From positions 15,009,434 to 15,073,433 of the forward strand of contig CM067365.1 in NCBI GenBank assembly GCA_034401795.1: 64,000 bases of DNA. Direction: 5' to 3'. Each line of letters opens with the position of its first letter. The first letter of the stretch is position 1. The notes under the pieces were generated by a model that worked only from the letters and a program-made list of their open reading frames with translations, had not been told where the DNA came from and did no database searches. Shown piece after piece: positions 1-11,615 of this stretch. The stretch comes from Chaetoderma sp. LZ-2023a (taxonomy: Eukaryota; Mollusca; Caudofoveata; Chaetodermatida; Chaetodermatidae). Both the position numbers and the translations under genes were made by a program.

Positions 1-180
1 AGAAAAATATACAGGTTAAGCTGTTGAATCAGTCAAATTAGTTTCAAAATATTTAACAGGATATGTATTAAATAGTAGACATACAATTCGTACCCAACAG
101 ACTATTGAGCGCTTAATCCTACATATTAAATAGTTGATTATGATGTCATATGATTGACTGAGAAACTGGATTCCTCCATT
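1..180 (+). repeat. Family B hairpin element, long form, partial
   Basis: The arm GTCAAATTAGTTTCAAAATA is followed by a tail that recurs at 7341-7552 and, reversed, at 5945-6152. The tail has a shared TAGTTGATTATGATGTCAT block. The first arm is mostly lost or lies before the window. No coding potential is visible. Confidence 0.55.
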
Positions 181-296
181 ACCATATATCTCATTGCAAT
201 ATGATGTACTTTTGATAAGCTTTCACCGATATTAAGAGAATTAAGCCATTAATTGTCAAGTCTAAAAACAAGCCTTTGCAGTGAGTGGTCATTAGA

Positions 297-423
297 AATG
301 TCCATCAGCTCCACAGACTATTTTTGAAAATCTATCGCTGGAATGGCTGGCTCAGGTATCAAGTCAGCCATTCTAGCAATAGCTTTTCAGAAATAGTCTT
401 CTCTTGGCCTGTAAATGGACATT
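297..423 (+). repeat. Family A hairpin element, degenerate copy
   Basis: The arms begin near AAATGTCCAT and end at AAATGGACATT, with a centre related to GGAATGGCTGGCTCAG and its inverse. The left flank has the GCAGTG...AGAAATG part of the family A outer sequence, so the orientation is plus. Arm identity is reduced by drift. Confidence 0.65.
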
Positions 424-563
424 ATACTAAGTACAATTATGGCTTTACTTGACTAATATTGGCCCTTAAAAGGTTAAGAACCAGTTATATTGAAAGGTCT
501 TCTAACCCTCTTTCCCTTAGTACACTCTTACAATGTCTAATGCGCTCCTCATGACTACAACCT

Positions 564-990
564 TTAACCATTTAACACTCATGTCAGCCAAATCGGCTTC
601 TGCAATGATCTTGAGAAATGTCCATTTGCAGACCAAGAAGACTATCTTTGAAAATGGACCACTGGAATGACTGGCTCGATAACCGAGCCAGTCATTCCAG
701 AGGTAAATTTTCAAAGATACTCTTCTCTTGGTCTGCAGATGGACATATTCTATGAGACAATTTAAATTTTCTTGAGTAAATTCAAGGGTTGAGAAATGTC
801 CATTTGCAGACCAAGAGAATACTATCTTTGAAAATTTACCACTGGAATGACTGGCTCGATAACCGAGTCAGTAATTCCAGTGGTAAATTTTTAAAGATAC
901 TCTTCTCTTGGTCTGCAAATGGTTATATTCTATGAGACAATTGAAATTTTCTTGAATAAATTCAATTTGTTGAATAAATTCAATGGTTCA
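564..990 (+). repeat. Family A hairpin elements, head-to-tail dimer
   Basis: Two family A copies (palindromes 617-746 and 794-926) follow each other in the same orientation. The right flank of the first, ending TTCAAGGGTT, runs straight into GAGAAATGTCC of the second. The left end is at TTAACC/TTAACACTC. Both copies carry a private CTTTG/CAAAG change in both arms, where other copies have TTTTG/CAAAA, so the dimer probably arose by duplication. Confidence 0.75.
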
Positions 991-1392
991 CATGCAAGAA
1001 ATCTACACAGAGAGACAACACTGAACAGCTTGAATACGTTAATTGAAGTACCGTTAATAGATCTATAGAAATATGGAGATGCTTTCCAGTTAGGAGCGGC
1101 TTGACGAGAGCCGTATATGTTAGCACTAGGATGCATTCCATGCAAATAGCTCGGTTTAGACGCTGAAAAAATGAGGTGAAATTCGTTAGAGATATTTAGT
1201 ACATACAGGCAAACATTGATCTTGAACAGAGAATTGGAGATCTTTGAAGGCAAATGATGATTCTTTATAGAAGCCGCCATGTTGTGATGACAAGATTTCA
1301 TGGATGAGATTTATTTGACAATTTTCTCCCATTATTACATGTATTGACCATTAATGACCATTGGTCAAGAGAATCAAGTGTTTTGCATAGTT

Positions 1393-1609
1393 AATGTCCA
1401 TCTGCAGGTCATGATAAGACCTATTCTTGAAAATTTATCATTGGAACTCACGCCAATTATTCCAGTGTGGAGTTTTAGTCTTCTCTTGGCCTGCAAACAG
1501 ACATTCCTTAGTGACGCTACAGAGCCTGGTTTTGCCCAGCTTGTTAACTGAGCCAGGCATTCCAGTGATAAATATAAATAGTCTTCTGTTGGCCTGTAAA
1601 TGGACATTA
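1393..1609. repeat. Family A hairpin elements, two degenerate copies
   Basis: A first degenerate palindrome (1393-1506) is followed directly by a second half-copy (1507-1609) ending in GTAAATGGACATT. Short open frames across this stretch only translate the palindrome. Confidence 0.55.
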
Positions 1610-1719
1610 ACTAAGTAAAGTCTTGATTTTCTTGCCAATCTTGATCTGGGCTGTATTGTCCACAGACAATATAAACACAAGCAAACAAATGGCGAAGCAT
1701 CTTGTTGATACAATTGACA

Positions 1720-3240
1720 GTAGATGTATCTATTGCATTAATATACATGTATGGGCCGACATACCGGGATAATAACATATATATATTAGAATGCTGGAGA
1801 AATGAGTCTAAAAATGCCAGAAATCATAAATATTACAGGTACCTACTTGTAATAGCATTATAATTTATACAAGATCAATATTTAAACACGACAGTATAAA
1901 CAAGAGCATTATTAGAGATTGTGCCGACTTTTGACATTTCCATAAATCCAGGATTTTGTCCTGGACCATACGGATTTGTGTCCTGAACAAGACTAAAAGG
2001 GTTCATGGGTTCAAATTTTCGTGAGCAAATTTTGAGGCAAATTGGATCAATGATTTCTGAGAAACAATCACGAACAGACTGACGATTGTAGAGAGAAAAC
2101 AGACACTAAAGCAATATTGCCACCATCCTCTCTAGAGGGGCTGAGGGTAATTGATGTTATGGTAACAGTAAACCACTGGTGGCTATAATAGTATATGCTT
2201 TTCTAGTTTACTACTGGTATAACTATGGTTGCAATGCTCAGCTGGATTCAATGTTATTATCACTCATGTTCACATTCTGCTTGGGTGTGAGGCATTATGG
2301 GATTAATTGCCATTCAATCACAAAACTATTTGATTGACAACTCTCATGAGAAGAACCAGAAAGACACTAAACAAACAAGTGTGTGTATAATATACACTTG
2401 GCATATTGTTCATGACATACAGTCAAGCCATGTCTATCATGTCTATAGCTGAAACTGAATGGTTCCATTCATGTCTCAAGAGATCTCATTTGAGTCTCAT
2501 GTGTAATGAGTGGCCATTGACTTAGTAATTGCCACTTTAACTTGTAGAACATAGTGATAAAGAGAATTGAACACTATCCTATTGATAACAGGCAATATAA
2601 TTTCACATAAAATGAGATAGTATACACTTGTAAAGAGCATAGTCTTTGGTATGAAGAACAGTTAACAGAAAATTGTCCCTTTTAATTTATTATAAAATTT
2701 AAATCCATACCATTTAGGACATGAACTTGCTAACATTGCATAGATACTGATATCACATGATCTACTGGATGAATTGAGTTGAATTTAATGTCTGTATCAA
2801 CAGAGTAAATTATACAGGGGCTAAGATGATGCCAAAATCAACAAGATCCACATTGTCATGGGTACAGTCTACTACAGTGATAGACAGGGTTTCCTGGCTT
2901 TTCTGGTCTCTGAAGTGGAGTCTGTGTAATGTTCTAGCCATTGTGATGCCTTAAGAAAATGGATGATTATTACGTCAAAGGTGTATTCCCAGCACAAAGG
3001 CGCACCTCTATATTTAGATTGTGAATAGCCCATTAAAAACAGATCTCTAAAGACACGACGACATTCAATACAACACATTTTGCTGTAACAGATTATAACA
3101 TCCTGCTTCCAAATGAAGGTGGTCCTTTAACATTTACCCATGACACATAAGGAAGTTGCTCAGGAAGCTCGATTGCGCTTATGTTGTCCTGACGGGAACT
3201 TGTGTGTAAGTTTAGTCTGGATGCGAAAACACAGTTTGGG
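1720..3240. other. Non-coding, nothing recognised
   Basis: AT-rich sequence. No open frame of note, no recognised transposon end and no host-like exon was seen. Confidence 0.4.
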
Positions 3241-3295
3241 CCTTTCTTTTATGCTTTTCCCAATGCGGCTACAGAGATAGGTGTAACCGCAATTA

Positions 3296-3430
3296 GACTT
3301 GTAGCCGGAGTGCAGCTTATGTAGCCGGAATTCAAGTTATGTAGCCAGAATTGAATGAGTGTGTAGCCGGTCCAGGTGGCTGGTGTAGCCAGAATGGATG
3401 ACAAACCTGGAAGATGTGGCCGGAAATACA
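3296..3430. repeat. Short degenerate tandem repeat (TGTAGCCGGA units)
   Basis: Several spaced repeats of TGTAGCCGGA or TGTAGCCAGAAT occur at about 20-30 bp intervals. The 60-codon minus-strand frame here is a by-product of the repeat. Confidence 0.5.
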
Positions 3431-3812
3431 TAACAAAGTTGTTGAAGATTTTAAAAGTAATTTGCCTGCATGGAATCTGTTTCTCACAGCTCTCACTCAG
3501 TCAAATTAAAATTAGTTTCAAAATATCCTAAATTCCTTCAAATGTCACTACAGGTCTGTGATGGATAAGTGGTTACGATGGACAGTAATATAATCACCAT
3601 CTTACGGACCCATTAAATAGGTGGCTGTTATGGACATGTGGGAATGTATTGAATGCATTCAGCACTGAAAACCTGTTTCTCAAATTCCTACACATGCAGT
3701 CATATAACGCGGTTACGTGGGTAACACGATTTTGAAGCTACTTTTCAAAAACTTGAGCCAAATATGTGTCATCATTAACTGGTTTCAAGAAAATTGAAAT
3801 TTTTGCTTACTG

Positions 3813-3948
3813 AATGTTCATTTGCGGGCCAATATGAGACAACTTCTACAAATTTACACCTGGAATGACTGGCTCACCTATTAACAGTTACTGGAACACA
3901 GTGGAACATTTTCTAAAATTGTCTTCTCTTAGCCTGTAAATGGACATG
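3813..3948 (-). repeat. Family A hairpin element, degenerate copy
   Basis: The left flank AAGAAAATTGAAATTTTTGC is the family's right flank reversed, so the copy lies in minus orientation. The outer left TTAA is probably at 3775. The centre GGAATGACTGGCTCA is kept but the right arm has diverged. Confidence 0.6.
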
Positions 3949-4029
3949 ACAACTAACAGTGCAGGTTTAACATCGTTAAACATCGTTTAATGATCAAATT
4001 AGCTCAGGAAAATATAAATTCTCTCATAG

Positions 4030-4136
4030 AAAACATTAATTTGCAGCAGACAGAAATTATTTTTGAAAATTCGAGCCCGTCATTCCAGTGATAAATTTTC
4101 AAAAACAGACTTCTTTTGATGTGTAAATGGACATTT
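4030..4136 (-). repeat. Family A hairpin element, truncated centre
   Basis: The arms TTTTTGAAAATT and AATTTTCAAAAA flank a shortened centre. The left flank TCTCATAGAAAACATT and right flank CTCAAGATCACTGCCGA give minus orientation. Confidence 0.6.
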
Positions 4137-4415
4137 CTCAAGATCACTGCCGAAAAAAAGGGAGAAGAATTTTTTGTCTATCTTGTGTGTAAACTTAATG
4201 GATAAACTACTGTATTAGACAGCAGTATATACATCATGAATACATGTCCGTCATTGAGAATAGATTATAATAGTTTAGTATGTATGTGGTGGTGTGTTAT
4301 GTTAGCTTAAGCTGATCCACCAGTAACCCGCTTCTATCTTCTTTAAATCTATTTATACCACATCCTTCCTGACTCACAGGAGATTTATTCAAGATAATTT
4401 CAATTATCTGATAAA

Positions 4416-4529
4416 AAATGTTCATTTGCAGACTATTTTTGAAAATTTACCACTGGAACGACTGGCTCATTTATCGAGCCAGTCATTCTAGTAGTAAATT
4501 TTCAAAAATAGTCATCTCTTGCAAATTTA
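4416..4529 (-). repeat. Family A hairpin element
   Basis: A clear palindrome around CTGGCTCATTTATCGAGCCAG. The left flank TCAAGATAATTTCAATTAT matches the family's tail in reverse. The outer parts of the arms are shortened. Confidence 0.7.
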
Positions 4530-4760
4530 TATTTACCATTGTTTACTAATCCAAACTTTCAATTTTCTTTACAAACAGTAACCAATTACAAGGTTAAACT
4601 TAAAGCCTTTCAGCAAATATTCAGTGTCACATTTAAACCATCTGTTGCCAGGACATATGTGACCATCCGCCGTTCATCAATATGATTGCCACATTGCTTA
4701 ACTGTCCGACTATTGCAAGCCATCCAACAATAATCTCAATGGGCAATAACTCTGGTCCTG

Positions 4761-4852
4761 CTGAATATTTTTAAATACAATTTGACTGAAATTTGCTGGT
4801 GGCTTAGCCACGAACAATTTTCAGTCAAATTATTTTCAAAATATTAAGCATA
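4761..4852. repeat. Family B hairpin element
   Basis: Arms GAATATTTTTAAATACAATT and AATTATTTTCAAAATATT enclose TTGACTGAAATTTGCTGGTGGC and its inverse. This is a degenerate family B palindrome of about 90 bp. Confidence 0.65.
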
Positions 4853-4905
4853 TGCCGAGTTAACACCCATGAAAAATGTAGTCTAGAAATTCATCAGGCA
4901 AACAG

Positions 4906-5136
4906 TTAACACTCATATCAGCCAAAAACAGCCTCCACAGTGGTCTTGAGAAATGTCAATATGCAGACCAAGAAGGTAATTGTTTGAAAATTTCCAACTG
5001 GAATGACTGGGTCGATAACCGAGCCAGTCATTCCAGTGGTAAATTTTCAAAAATACTCTTCTCTTGGTCTGCCAATTGACATTTTCTTTAAGAAAACTGA
5101 AATTTTCTTGAAAAAATTTAATGCTTAAATGGTTAA
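4906..5136 (+). repeat. Family A hairpin element, complete with TTAA ends
   Basis: A full-length copy. TTAACACTCATATCAGCC opens the left side, the palindrome core is 4951-5083, then comes a GAAATTTTCTTGAA tail and TTAA at 5133-5136. At 231 bp it is one of the best copies for defining the family. The TTAA at both ends fits a piggyBac-type target site. Confidence 0.8.
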
Positions 5137-5784
5137 ACACATTCTATAGAGATGTTTCTGCTCTTAAGCAATGACTCAATAAACATGAGTATAATAATGA
5201 CTGACGTCTATCTAGGCTAGTTCCCTTGAGAGTGAGGAACATGGCATACAGACAGGATAATATAAATACAGACGTGTTTGCGCTCATATGATAGGATTCT
5301 TTAATACTTTAGTGGCAAAAAATTTTCAAAAAAATTTTCAAGTTTCTCGAAAGAAATTACCATTTGCAAACCAAGTTAAGATTATGTATAACTAAGATTG
5401 AAACTAGGTCTACAAATGAGCGCTGCAAAAACTGGCCAAACCGTTTATATCTTGACCATTAAGAGTTAAGAGAGGGTTTGTTGCATATCTTAACCTTTTC
5501 ACCGATGAATTCCCTATATCTCATTTTCAAGGCAACCATAATAAAGATATTTTCCATGGTCAAATATCCGGGCAAATAGAGCCATATTCCCCCATCTGGC
5601 AAAAAGTTTTGATGCATCATTTTTAATACCTTATGGCTGCTTCGAACCCAAATCTGGTAATATTCATTAATATTCACGCTACTCAAAGTTTATCCAAACA
5701 AAACTACAATATTATTCCTATAAGATTATTAGAAGAATCCTATAAAACATTGTGAAATAGGCCTAGTACTTTGCATTTCACTTG

Positions 5785-5915
5785 TTAACCCTAGGCACTC
5801 TGATGTCAACATTTTGACAACTTTTACTGAGTCAATAGCAAAGAAACGAGTTTACGTTTTTCAGAAATATTGGTGGACGACAGCAACATCTTCCACCAAA
5901 TTTGTTGAAACAGTC
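5785..5915 (+). repeat. Family C hairpin element, left part
   Basis: It begins TTAACCCTAGGCACTCTGATG and has the core GACAGCAACATCTTCCACCA. The right side is replaced by a reversed long-form family B copy that follows. Confidence 0.6.
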
Positions 5916-5944
5916 AGACACAATTACATTGTAGTACATAATGG

Positions 5945-6152
5945 ACCTTTCCAGTTTCACAGTCAATCGTATGACATCATAATCAACTACATCAACGACA
6001 TGTATGATGATGTAATAATAAATTATGTCATGAATGACTTAGGCAAGTTCGTCACGAATGCAATTGGTGACAGACTAAGAATTGTTGTACAAATTGTATA
6101 TCTTTTTACTATTTAGTAAACCTGATGTTGAATATTTTGAAACTAATTTGAC
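5945..6152 (-). repeat. Family B long-form element, reversed
   Basis: Read on the minus strand it gives GTCAAATTAGTTTCAAAATA followed by the same tail as 1-180 and 7341-7552, including TAGTTGATTATGATGTCATA. The three copies together define a repeat of about 200 bp. Confidence 0.6.
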
Positions 6153-6364
6153 TGGGTGCTGGTGCTGCCATAGGCATTGATCCCAACACCAGAGAGGTGT
6201 GTGTGGTGCTTACCTAGAGATGGGTGGGGCATACCTTAAACTGGAAACGTTCATTAATTATCACTAAGCCACAGGCTTGATACAGTAACTTGATTACAGT
6301 CGAGATTCTTGTTAAACTTTAAAGATGTGACGTATGAATTAAATATTGTTGTCATGCTTAGTCA

Positions 6365-6560
6365 ATTTTAAAATTAACCCCTTCATCGATGAGGTCCCCA
6401 TATCTCAATTTCAAGACAATAACACAGGAAAGCTGTTGAATATTTTGAAATTTATATTATTGAAAACTGTTGCTGCCTTAGTGATATTAAGTTCAAAATA
6501 TTCAATAGAATATCATATATCAGAAAGGTATTATTACATTTTTAAGGATTAATCCAGGTT
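6365..6560 (+). repeat. Family B hairpin element
   Basis: It begins TTAACCCCTTCATCGATGAG, followed by the CCCATATCTCAATTTCAAG block typical of family B and arms TTGAATATTTTGAAA and TTCAAAATATTCAA. The right end is near AGGATTAATCC. Confidence 0.65.
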
Positions 6561-6880
6561 TGATAGACATGCTTAATCCTATATATCCACTCGTACCTCA
6601 ACCAGTATTTTATATCAGTCTCTATATTGGCCCTGGTGCCTCGCACTGAATGTAAATATGGAAATTGATATAGAATACTAGACAAAAGATCCATGCAAAT
6701 ATGGGGCTAACATGATATAATCAGATCTATATTTTACATAAGAATACTATGTACATGCATGTTCTGCCTGATATAAAAATATGCAAATCATTAAAACACA
6801 TGTTGTTAGATTAAACTGTGAGACTATGTGCATATCTGGGAAACAGATAAAAGGGTGAATAACACACCAAATTACAGTAT

Positions 6881-7088
6881 TTAACCCTTACCACTCTGGT
6901 GTCAAAATTTTCAGTTTTCAAATTAAATTAAAAGATGAACTGCTGTTAATTTTTCAACAAATTTGGTGGGAGATGGTGCTGTCGTAGACAGCAACATCTC
7001 CCAGCAAAATTGTTGAAAAATGTTCACCAGTTTCTTTGATATTGACGCAGTAAAAGATAGAATATTGACATCAGAGTGCTAAGGGTTA
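6881..7088 (+). repeat. Family C hairpin element, complete with TTAA ends
   Basis: A 208-bp copy from TTAACCCTTACCACTCTG to CAGAGTGCTAAGGGTTAA, so the terminal inverted repeats are near perfect. The inner palindrome is built on CAACAAATTTGGTGGGAGAT and its inverse around TGTCGTAGACAGCA. This is the type copy for family C. Its termini match the piggyBac pattern (TTAA then CCCT). Confidence 0.8.
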
Positions 7089-7340
7089 AAAGCTAGATCC
7101 AAATTAGAAAAAATAGAAACTATATAAAGTTCTAGACTCAACATGCTCCGTCATTAAGCATTCATGCAAAAAAACGCAAAGATATCTACAGAATTATTTC
7201 AAGAACAAAAGTCAATGTACCGTTCCAGTTTTAGCTATGCCCTGCCCATCTCCAGCTAAGCTTTACCGACACCTCGCTCGTGTTGGGATCGATTCATCCC
7301 TGAACTCCCTGACTATCAATTTCCAGAAAACTCTACAGAC

Positions 7341-7552
7341 AAGCTGTTAAATATTTTGAAACTAATTTGATAATTAGTTTCAAAATATTCAATAGAATGT
7401 TTATTAAACATGTTAAATGGTAGACTTACAAGTCGTACGCGTTGGACTATTACGCGTTTAAGATGGAGTCATTCATGACGTAATGATTACGACGTCATCC
7501 TACACATCACTTAGTTGATTATATCATGTGACTGAGTGAGGAAATGGATTCA
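7341..7552 (+). repeat. Family B long-form element
   Basis: The palindrome TTGAAACTAATTTGATAATTAGTTTCAA is joined to the tail shared with 1-180. It has nearly perfect arms but a shortened centre. Confidence 0.65.
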
Positions 7553-7752
7553 TGAATTCAAATGTCCCTGTCCTAATATTCATGTGTATATATATTTACA
7601 TGTACATGTACCGTATATTAGGACAGACACATATTTACTACCATTGTTATATGTACCGTATTATATTAATATCCGGGCGACAGAAAAGACAAGTAGATTG
7701 TCACTGTCCAAATCTATTACTGATATACACATGTACTACTGAGCCTTGGTCT

Positions 7753-7980
7753 ATAACCATGTAACACTCATACCAACCAAAAATGCCTTCTGCAGTGGTA
7801 TTGAGATATGTCCGTTTGCAGTCATTTTTTTAAATTTACCACTGGAATGACTGGCTCGATAAATGAGCCAGTCATTCCAGTGATAAATATTCAAAAACAG
7901 TCTTCTCTTGGTCTGCAAATGGACATTTTCTAAGAGAAAATTTAAATTTTCTTGAACAAATTCGATAGTTATAGGGTTAA
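7753..7980 (+). repeat. Family A hairpin element
   Basis: The palindrome core at 7807-7926 is centred on CTGGCTCGATAAATGAGCCAG. The tail TTTAAATTTTCTTGAACAAA ends in AGGGTTAA at 7973-7980. The left terminus is degenerate. Confidence 0.75.
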
Positions 7981-8349
7981 TCGTGTCCGCATAATAAGTG
8001 CTCACCAACACAGTCATGACAGTGACTGACAGATGATCAGTATGTCAGTCGGTTATTCATCATTCAATTTTTTTTACACTTCTGCCAAAACTGTCACAGT
8101 AACAACTAGCATTGCCTATAGTGCATAGTCCTTGTTCATCTACTGACCATCAGTCATTGCCAGCGAGGTCAAGATTAATTAACAATACCATGAGGGTCCT
8201 AATGTACATTTTATATTTGAATAAGTAAATAGTAGGTCTAAAATGCAAATGGCAGTCTCTAGACGTTTAACCCTTTTAACACTGTTTCTGTCAACTTAAT
8301 ATTTTAATTGCCAAGCTGGTCAAAACCAACCTCCGCAGCAGTCGTGATA

Positions 8350-8443
8350 ACTGTTACTTTGCAGGTCAAAAGAAGAGTATTTTTGAAATGTATTCCAATG
8401 GTAAATTTTCAAAAATAGTTTTATCTTGTCACACAAATGGACA
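8350..8443 (+). repeat. Family A hairpin element, short degenerate copy
   Basis: The left flank AACCTCCGCAGCAGTCGTGA and arms TATTTTTGAAAT and AAATTTTCAAAAATA are visible. The central CTGGCTCG block is lost. Confidence 0.5.
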
Positions 8444-8580
8444 CAGTCAAGGCGAAAATTATCATTTTCCAGCGCATTAAACATCTTATGATCAAGACTG
8501 TCTCCCAGGGTCACAAGAAGTAAACATTTGCGGAACTCAAAGCTTTTTTTTGTAAATTGCAAAGTTAAATTTACTTGAAT

Positions 8581-8708
8581 ATGTGTCTCTCGGCCTGCAA
8601 ATAGGAGCATCTTTTGAAAATTTACCACTGGAATGACTGGCTCGGTTATCGAGCCAGGCATTCCAGTGGTAAATTTTCAAAAATAACCTCTTGGTCTGCA
8701 AATAGATG
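8581..8708 (-). repeat. Family A hairpin element
   Basis: A well-kept palindrome around CTGGCTCGGTTATCGAGCCAG. The right flank CAGGACCACTGCAGGTGGG followed by GTTAA gives minus orientation. Confidence 0.75.
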
Positions 8709-8897
8709 ATCCTCAGGACCACTGCAGGTGGGTTAAACATTAAAGGGTTAGATTTTAAAGTCTATGTATGGTAAAACAATACAAACAAGCAAGAACATAT
8801 TCTACATTACTTCATCTAGCTTTTTGTCAAACCTACACTATTGAACACTAACTGGTCAAACCGACCAAAACCGGCCACTATCTAGTTAGGTCTTGAG

Positions 8898-9028
8898 GAA
8901 TGTCCATTTGCGGGCCTACAGATTATTTTTGAAAATTTACCACTGAAATGACTGGCTCGATAAGCGAGTCAGTCATTCCAGTGGCAAATTTTCAAAAGTA
9001 GTCTTCTCTTGGCCTGCAAATGGACATT
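8898..9028 (+). repeat. Family A hairpin element
   Basis: The palindrome around CTGGCTCGATAAGCGAGTCAG has a GGGCC/GGCC variant in both arms where other copies carry GACC/GGTC. The left flank is TCTTGAGGAATGTCC. Confidence 0.75.
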
Positions 9029-9317
9029 CAAGAAGTAGATAATTTGATTTTCTGGACCACATTTAAATATTAATTGTTTAATGGTGAACACTAAGAGAGA
9101 TGGACATGAAGTGGTATTGAGAAGTACCATGCCAAGAGAAAATTTATTTGGACACTTATCACAAGACATTCCACTCGTAAACTTTCAAAAATAGCTTACA
9201 GTGACTTGCAAATGGGCATTCAGAAAGCAGAAATGTAGATATTCTTGATCAATTTTGGACAAACGCGCAAATGGTGAAGACGAGCTAACCAAATCCAACC
9301 TCTGCAGTCGTCTTGAC

Positions 9318-9449
9318 AATTGTCCATGTGCATGTCAAGAAGCGCATTTTTGGCATTTTGACACTGAAATGTCTGACCAGATAACCGAACAAGTTATTTC
9401 AGTGGTAATTTTTCAAAAACATATGCTCTTGGCCTGCAGATGACCATTC
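9318..9449 (+). repeat. Family A hairpin element, diverged
   Basis: The left flank CCTCTGCAGTCGTCTTGACA, the centre CTGACCAGATAACCGAAC and the right arm CTTGGCCTGCAGATGACCAT are recognisable but drifted. Confidence 0.6.
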
Positions 9450-9522
9450 ACCACGCAAAGATGTAAATTTTCTTGTTAAATCTTGACCCGTCAAACCAGG
9501 CCTCTGCAGTAGTAGGCTTAAG

Positions 9523-9660
9523 GAATGTCAATCAACAGCTCAAGAGACTATTTTTCCAAACCTTACCACTTGACTGAGTGGCGCGACAACCGAGCCATTT
9601 ATCCGAGTGTAAATGTTTTAAAATAGTCTTCTCTTGGCCTGTATATGGAGTCACGGACAT
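9523..9660 (+). repeat. Family A hairpin element, diverged
   Basis: The left flank CCTCTGCAGTAGTAGGCTTA, centre GCGCGACAACCGAGCCAT and right arm TAGTCTTCTCTTGGCCTG identify it. Arm pairing is poor. Confidence 0.55.
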
Positions 9661-9873
9661 TCACTCATTAGAAATCGTTCTTGACCCATAAAGGGTTAAA
9701 ATGAAACAGTAGTTACATACATTTAGAAAAGATGAAACATTTAAATAAACAAATATTATAATCTAAATTAAATTTTCTACAACTAATTTCACGACAGTTC
9801 TACACGGCCCTCTCAATACAGTATAAGTAACTTTGATATATCTGATAAATATGGCGCTCTCAAAAGACTTACT

Positions 9874-10111
9874 TTAACCCTCAAATTTCCTCATGAAAAT
9901 TTGAATTTTCTCATAGAAATGTCCATTTACAGACCAAGAGAAGAATGTTTTTGAAAATTTATCACTGGAATGACTGGCTCGGTTATCGAGCCAGTCATTC
10001 CAGCGATAAATATTCAAAAATATTCTTCTCTTGGTCTGTAAATAGACATCTATCGAGACCACTGCAAAGGCCGTTTTTGGCCATCTTGACATGCTTGAGT
10101 ATTAGTGTTAA
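9874..10111 (-). repeat. Family A hairpin element, complete with TTAA ends
   Basis: A 238-bp copy in reverse orientation. TTAACCCTCAAATTTCCTC opens it, the palindrome is at 9918-10050, and GACATGCTTGAGTATTAGTGTTAA-type sequence closes it with TTAA at 10108-10111. The palindrome is close to perfect over about 130 bp. Both arms share changes not seen in other copies (TTTACAG/CTGTAAA and AGAAGAAT/ATTCTTCT). Confidence 0.8.
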
Positions 10112-10241
10112 CACAACCAGCAATATGTAGGGGCTAATACAGGTAATTTGGGCACCTGTAGACTAAATGAGTGAAAACACATTGTGGAGGACTACATTTG
10201 ATAATAAATCACGTCTATCAATCTACTCAGCGTCTAGATTA

Positions 10242-10434
10242 TTAACCCTTTCACTGACAAATCCCCAGAAAAATTTATATTCTTCACAATATAAAACTTA
10301 TACTATTGAATATTTTCGAATTAATTCGACTGGAAACCGTTGCTGTCAGCTTCCAGTTAACTTAATTTCAAAATATTTAACAATTGTCCTGTATGGTTGA
10401 TGAGATATGGAGAAGTAATCAGTGAACGTGTTAA
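10242..10434 (+). repeat. Family B hairpin element, complete with TTAA ends
   Basis: A 193-bp copy beginning TTAACCCTTTCACTGACAAA and ending AATCAGTGAACGTGTTAA, so the termini are inverted repeats next to TTAA. The inner palindrome pairs GAATATTTTCGAATTAATTC with TTAATTTCAAAATATTTAA around GACTGGAAACCG and CGGTTTCC-like sequence. This is the type copy for family B here. Confidence 0.8.
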
Positions 10435-11615
10435 GATGTTTATTATCATTTTACTCGTCTATGACAAACTTTTAGAATCTATTTTGGGCACCCAAATTCA
10501 ATGCACCCAAAGTAGGTACATACTAGGTCTGCGCGGTTTGGCTTACAGCCATATCGGTTTCGATATGACTTTTCATATCGGTTTTAACCGAATATCGGTT
10601 TTATGGACATGAAACAAAAAATTTAAATGATAAAAATTAGCACGAAAACAGAACGTATTTTCACGCCCCGATACATTTGTAACGTTTTACGCCTTTAAAG
10701 CTTAATATACCTTATAATATCCATCATCGCGGGAGTGAAATTATTAATTAGACCACCTAAATATTACGCACAGTTAAATTAATCATAAATCAGCAAAAAT
10801 AGGTTGCGAAAAGACGTAAATCACGTGATTGTAATTAATTATGATGTAATTATCTCCCTTTCGTCTTTCATTTCCAATTCGGCCCGAGGACGAAATCATG
10901 CCTTGAAGAAAATATTAACTGTAATATTGTGAACGGGAATTTCATAAGTTAATATGATATTGTGTATAGAAGATAACGTTTTAAAAACGGGTTGAGTAAT
11001 AATTTTATTTAAAATTATGTCCTAATCAGCAAAATGTATTCAGCATTATATTTATTGGCGAGATTTTTATGCATTCTGGAGATTTAGTGTTGGGACGACT
11101 TTGCATTATGTTAATTAGCCGGTGACGTAAATAAAATGGATGCCGTTGTTTAGAAATGTTTTCCCCGATACAAATTTTAATGACAAATTCCCACATTAAT
11201 ATTGTGATTTATATTGCAAATTTATCTGAGACTACCAGAGAAAAGACGAGTGGATATTTATTTAATTAATTCGCTGCTTGATTTCTCTCGGCGTACAGTG
11301 AGTTACATGGAGTTACACAATATGCGCAATTGGGGCCACGTTCAATTATTAGTTGCCCCGAACATAGCTTAAAGGGAAATTCCAGTGAAAATCGGGAATA
11401 AGTCAACTAAAAATATACTATAATCCGAAATAGTTGCCGCAAAAAAATATAAAATACACTGTTCCATTGCCGAGAAATAATAAAATGAATATGCCCAAAA
11501 CGCTAAAAAACGTGACTCCTGGGCGCGAGATTATGACGTCAACGACACACCAGCAAAATATCGCCAGCGCTTTTAGATTTACCTGTTTACTCGCGTTATG
11601 AAGGCCGAATATTAA

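Noticed and set aside
4913-10130. Recurring open frames with peptides such as KIYHWNDWLGYRASHSS (for example 4913-5140, 7751-8017, 9945-10130, 32161-32418)
   Set aside because: They are translations of the family A palindrome in different copies and orientations, not a protein family.
10397-10612. Open frame crossing the left end of the hAT-like element
   Set aside because: It spans the target site duplication and the element border, so it cannot be an ancestral gene.
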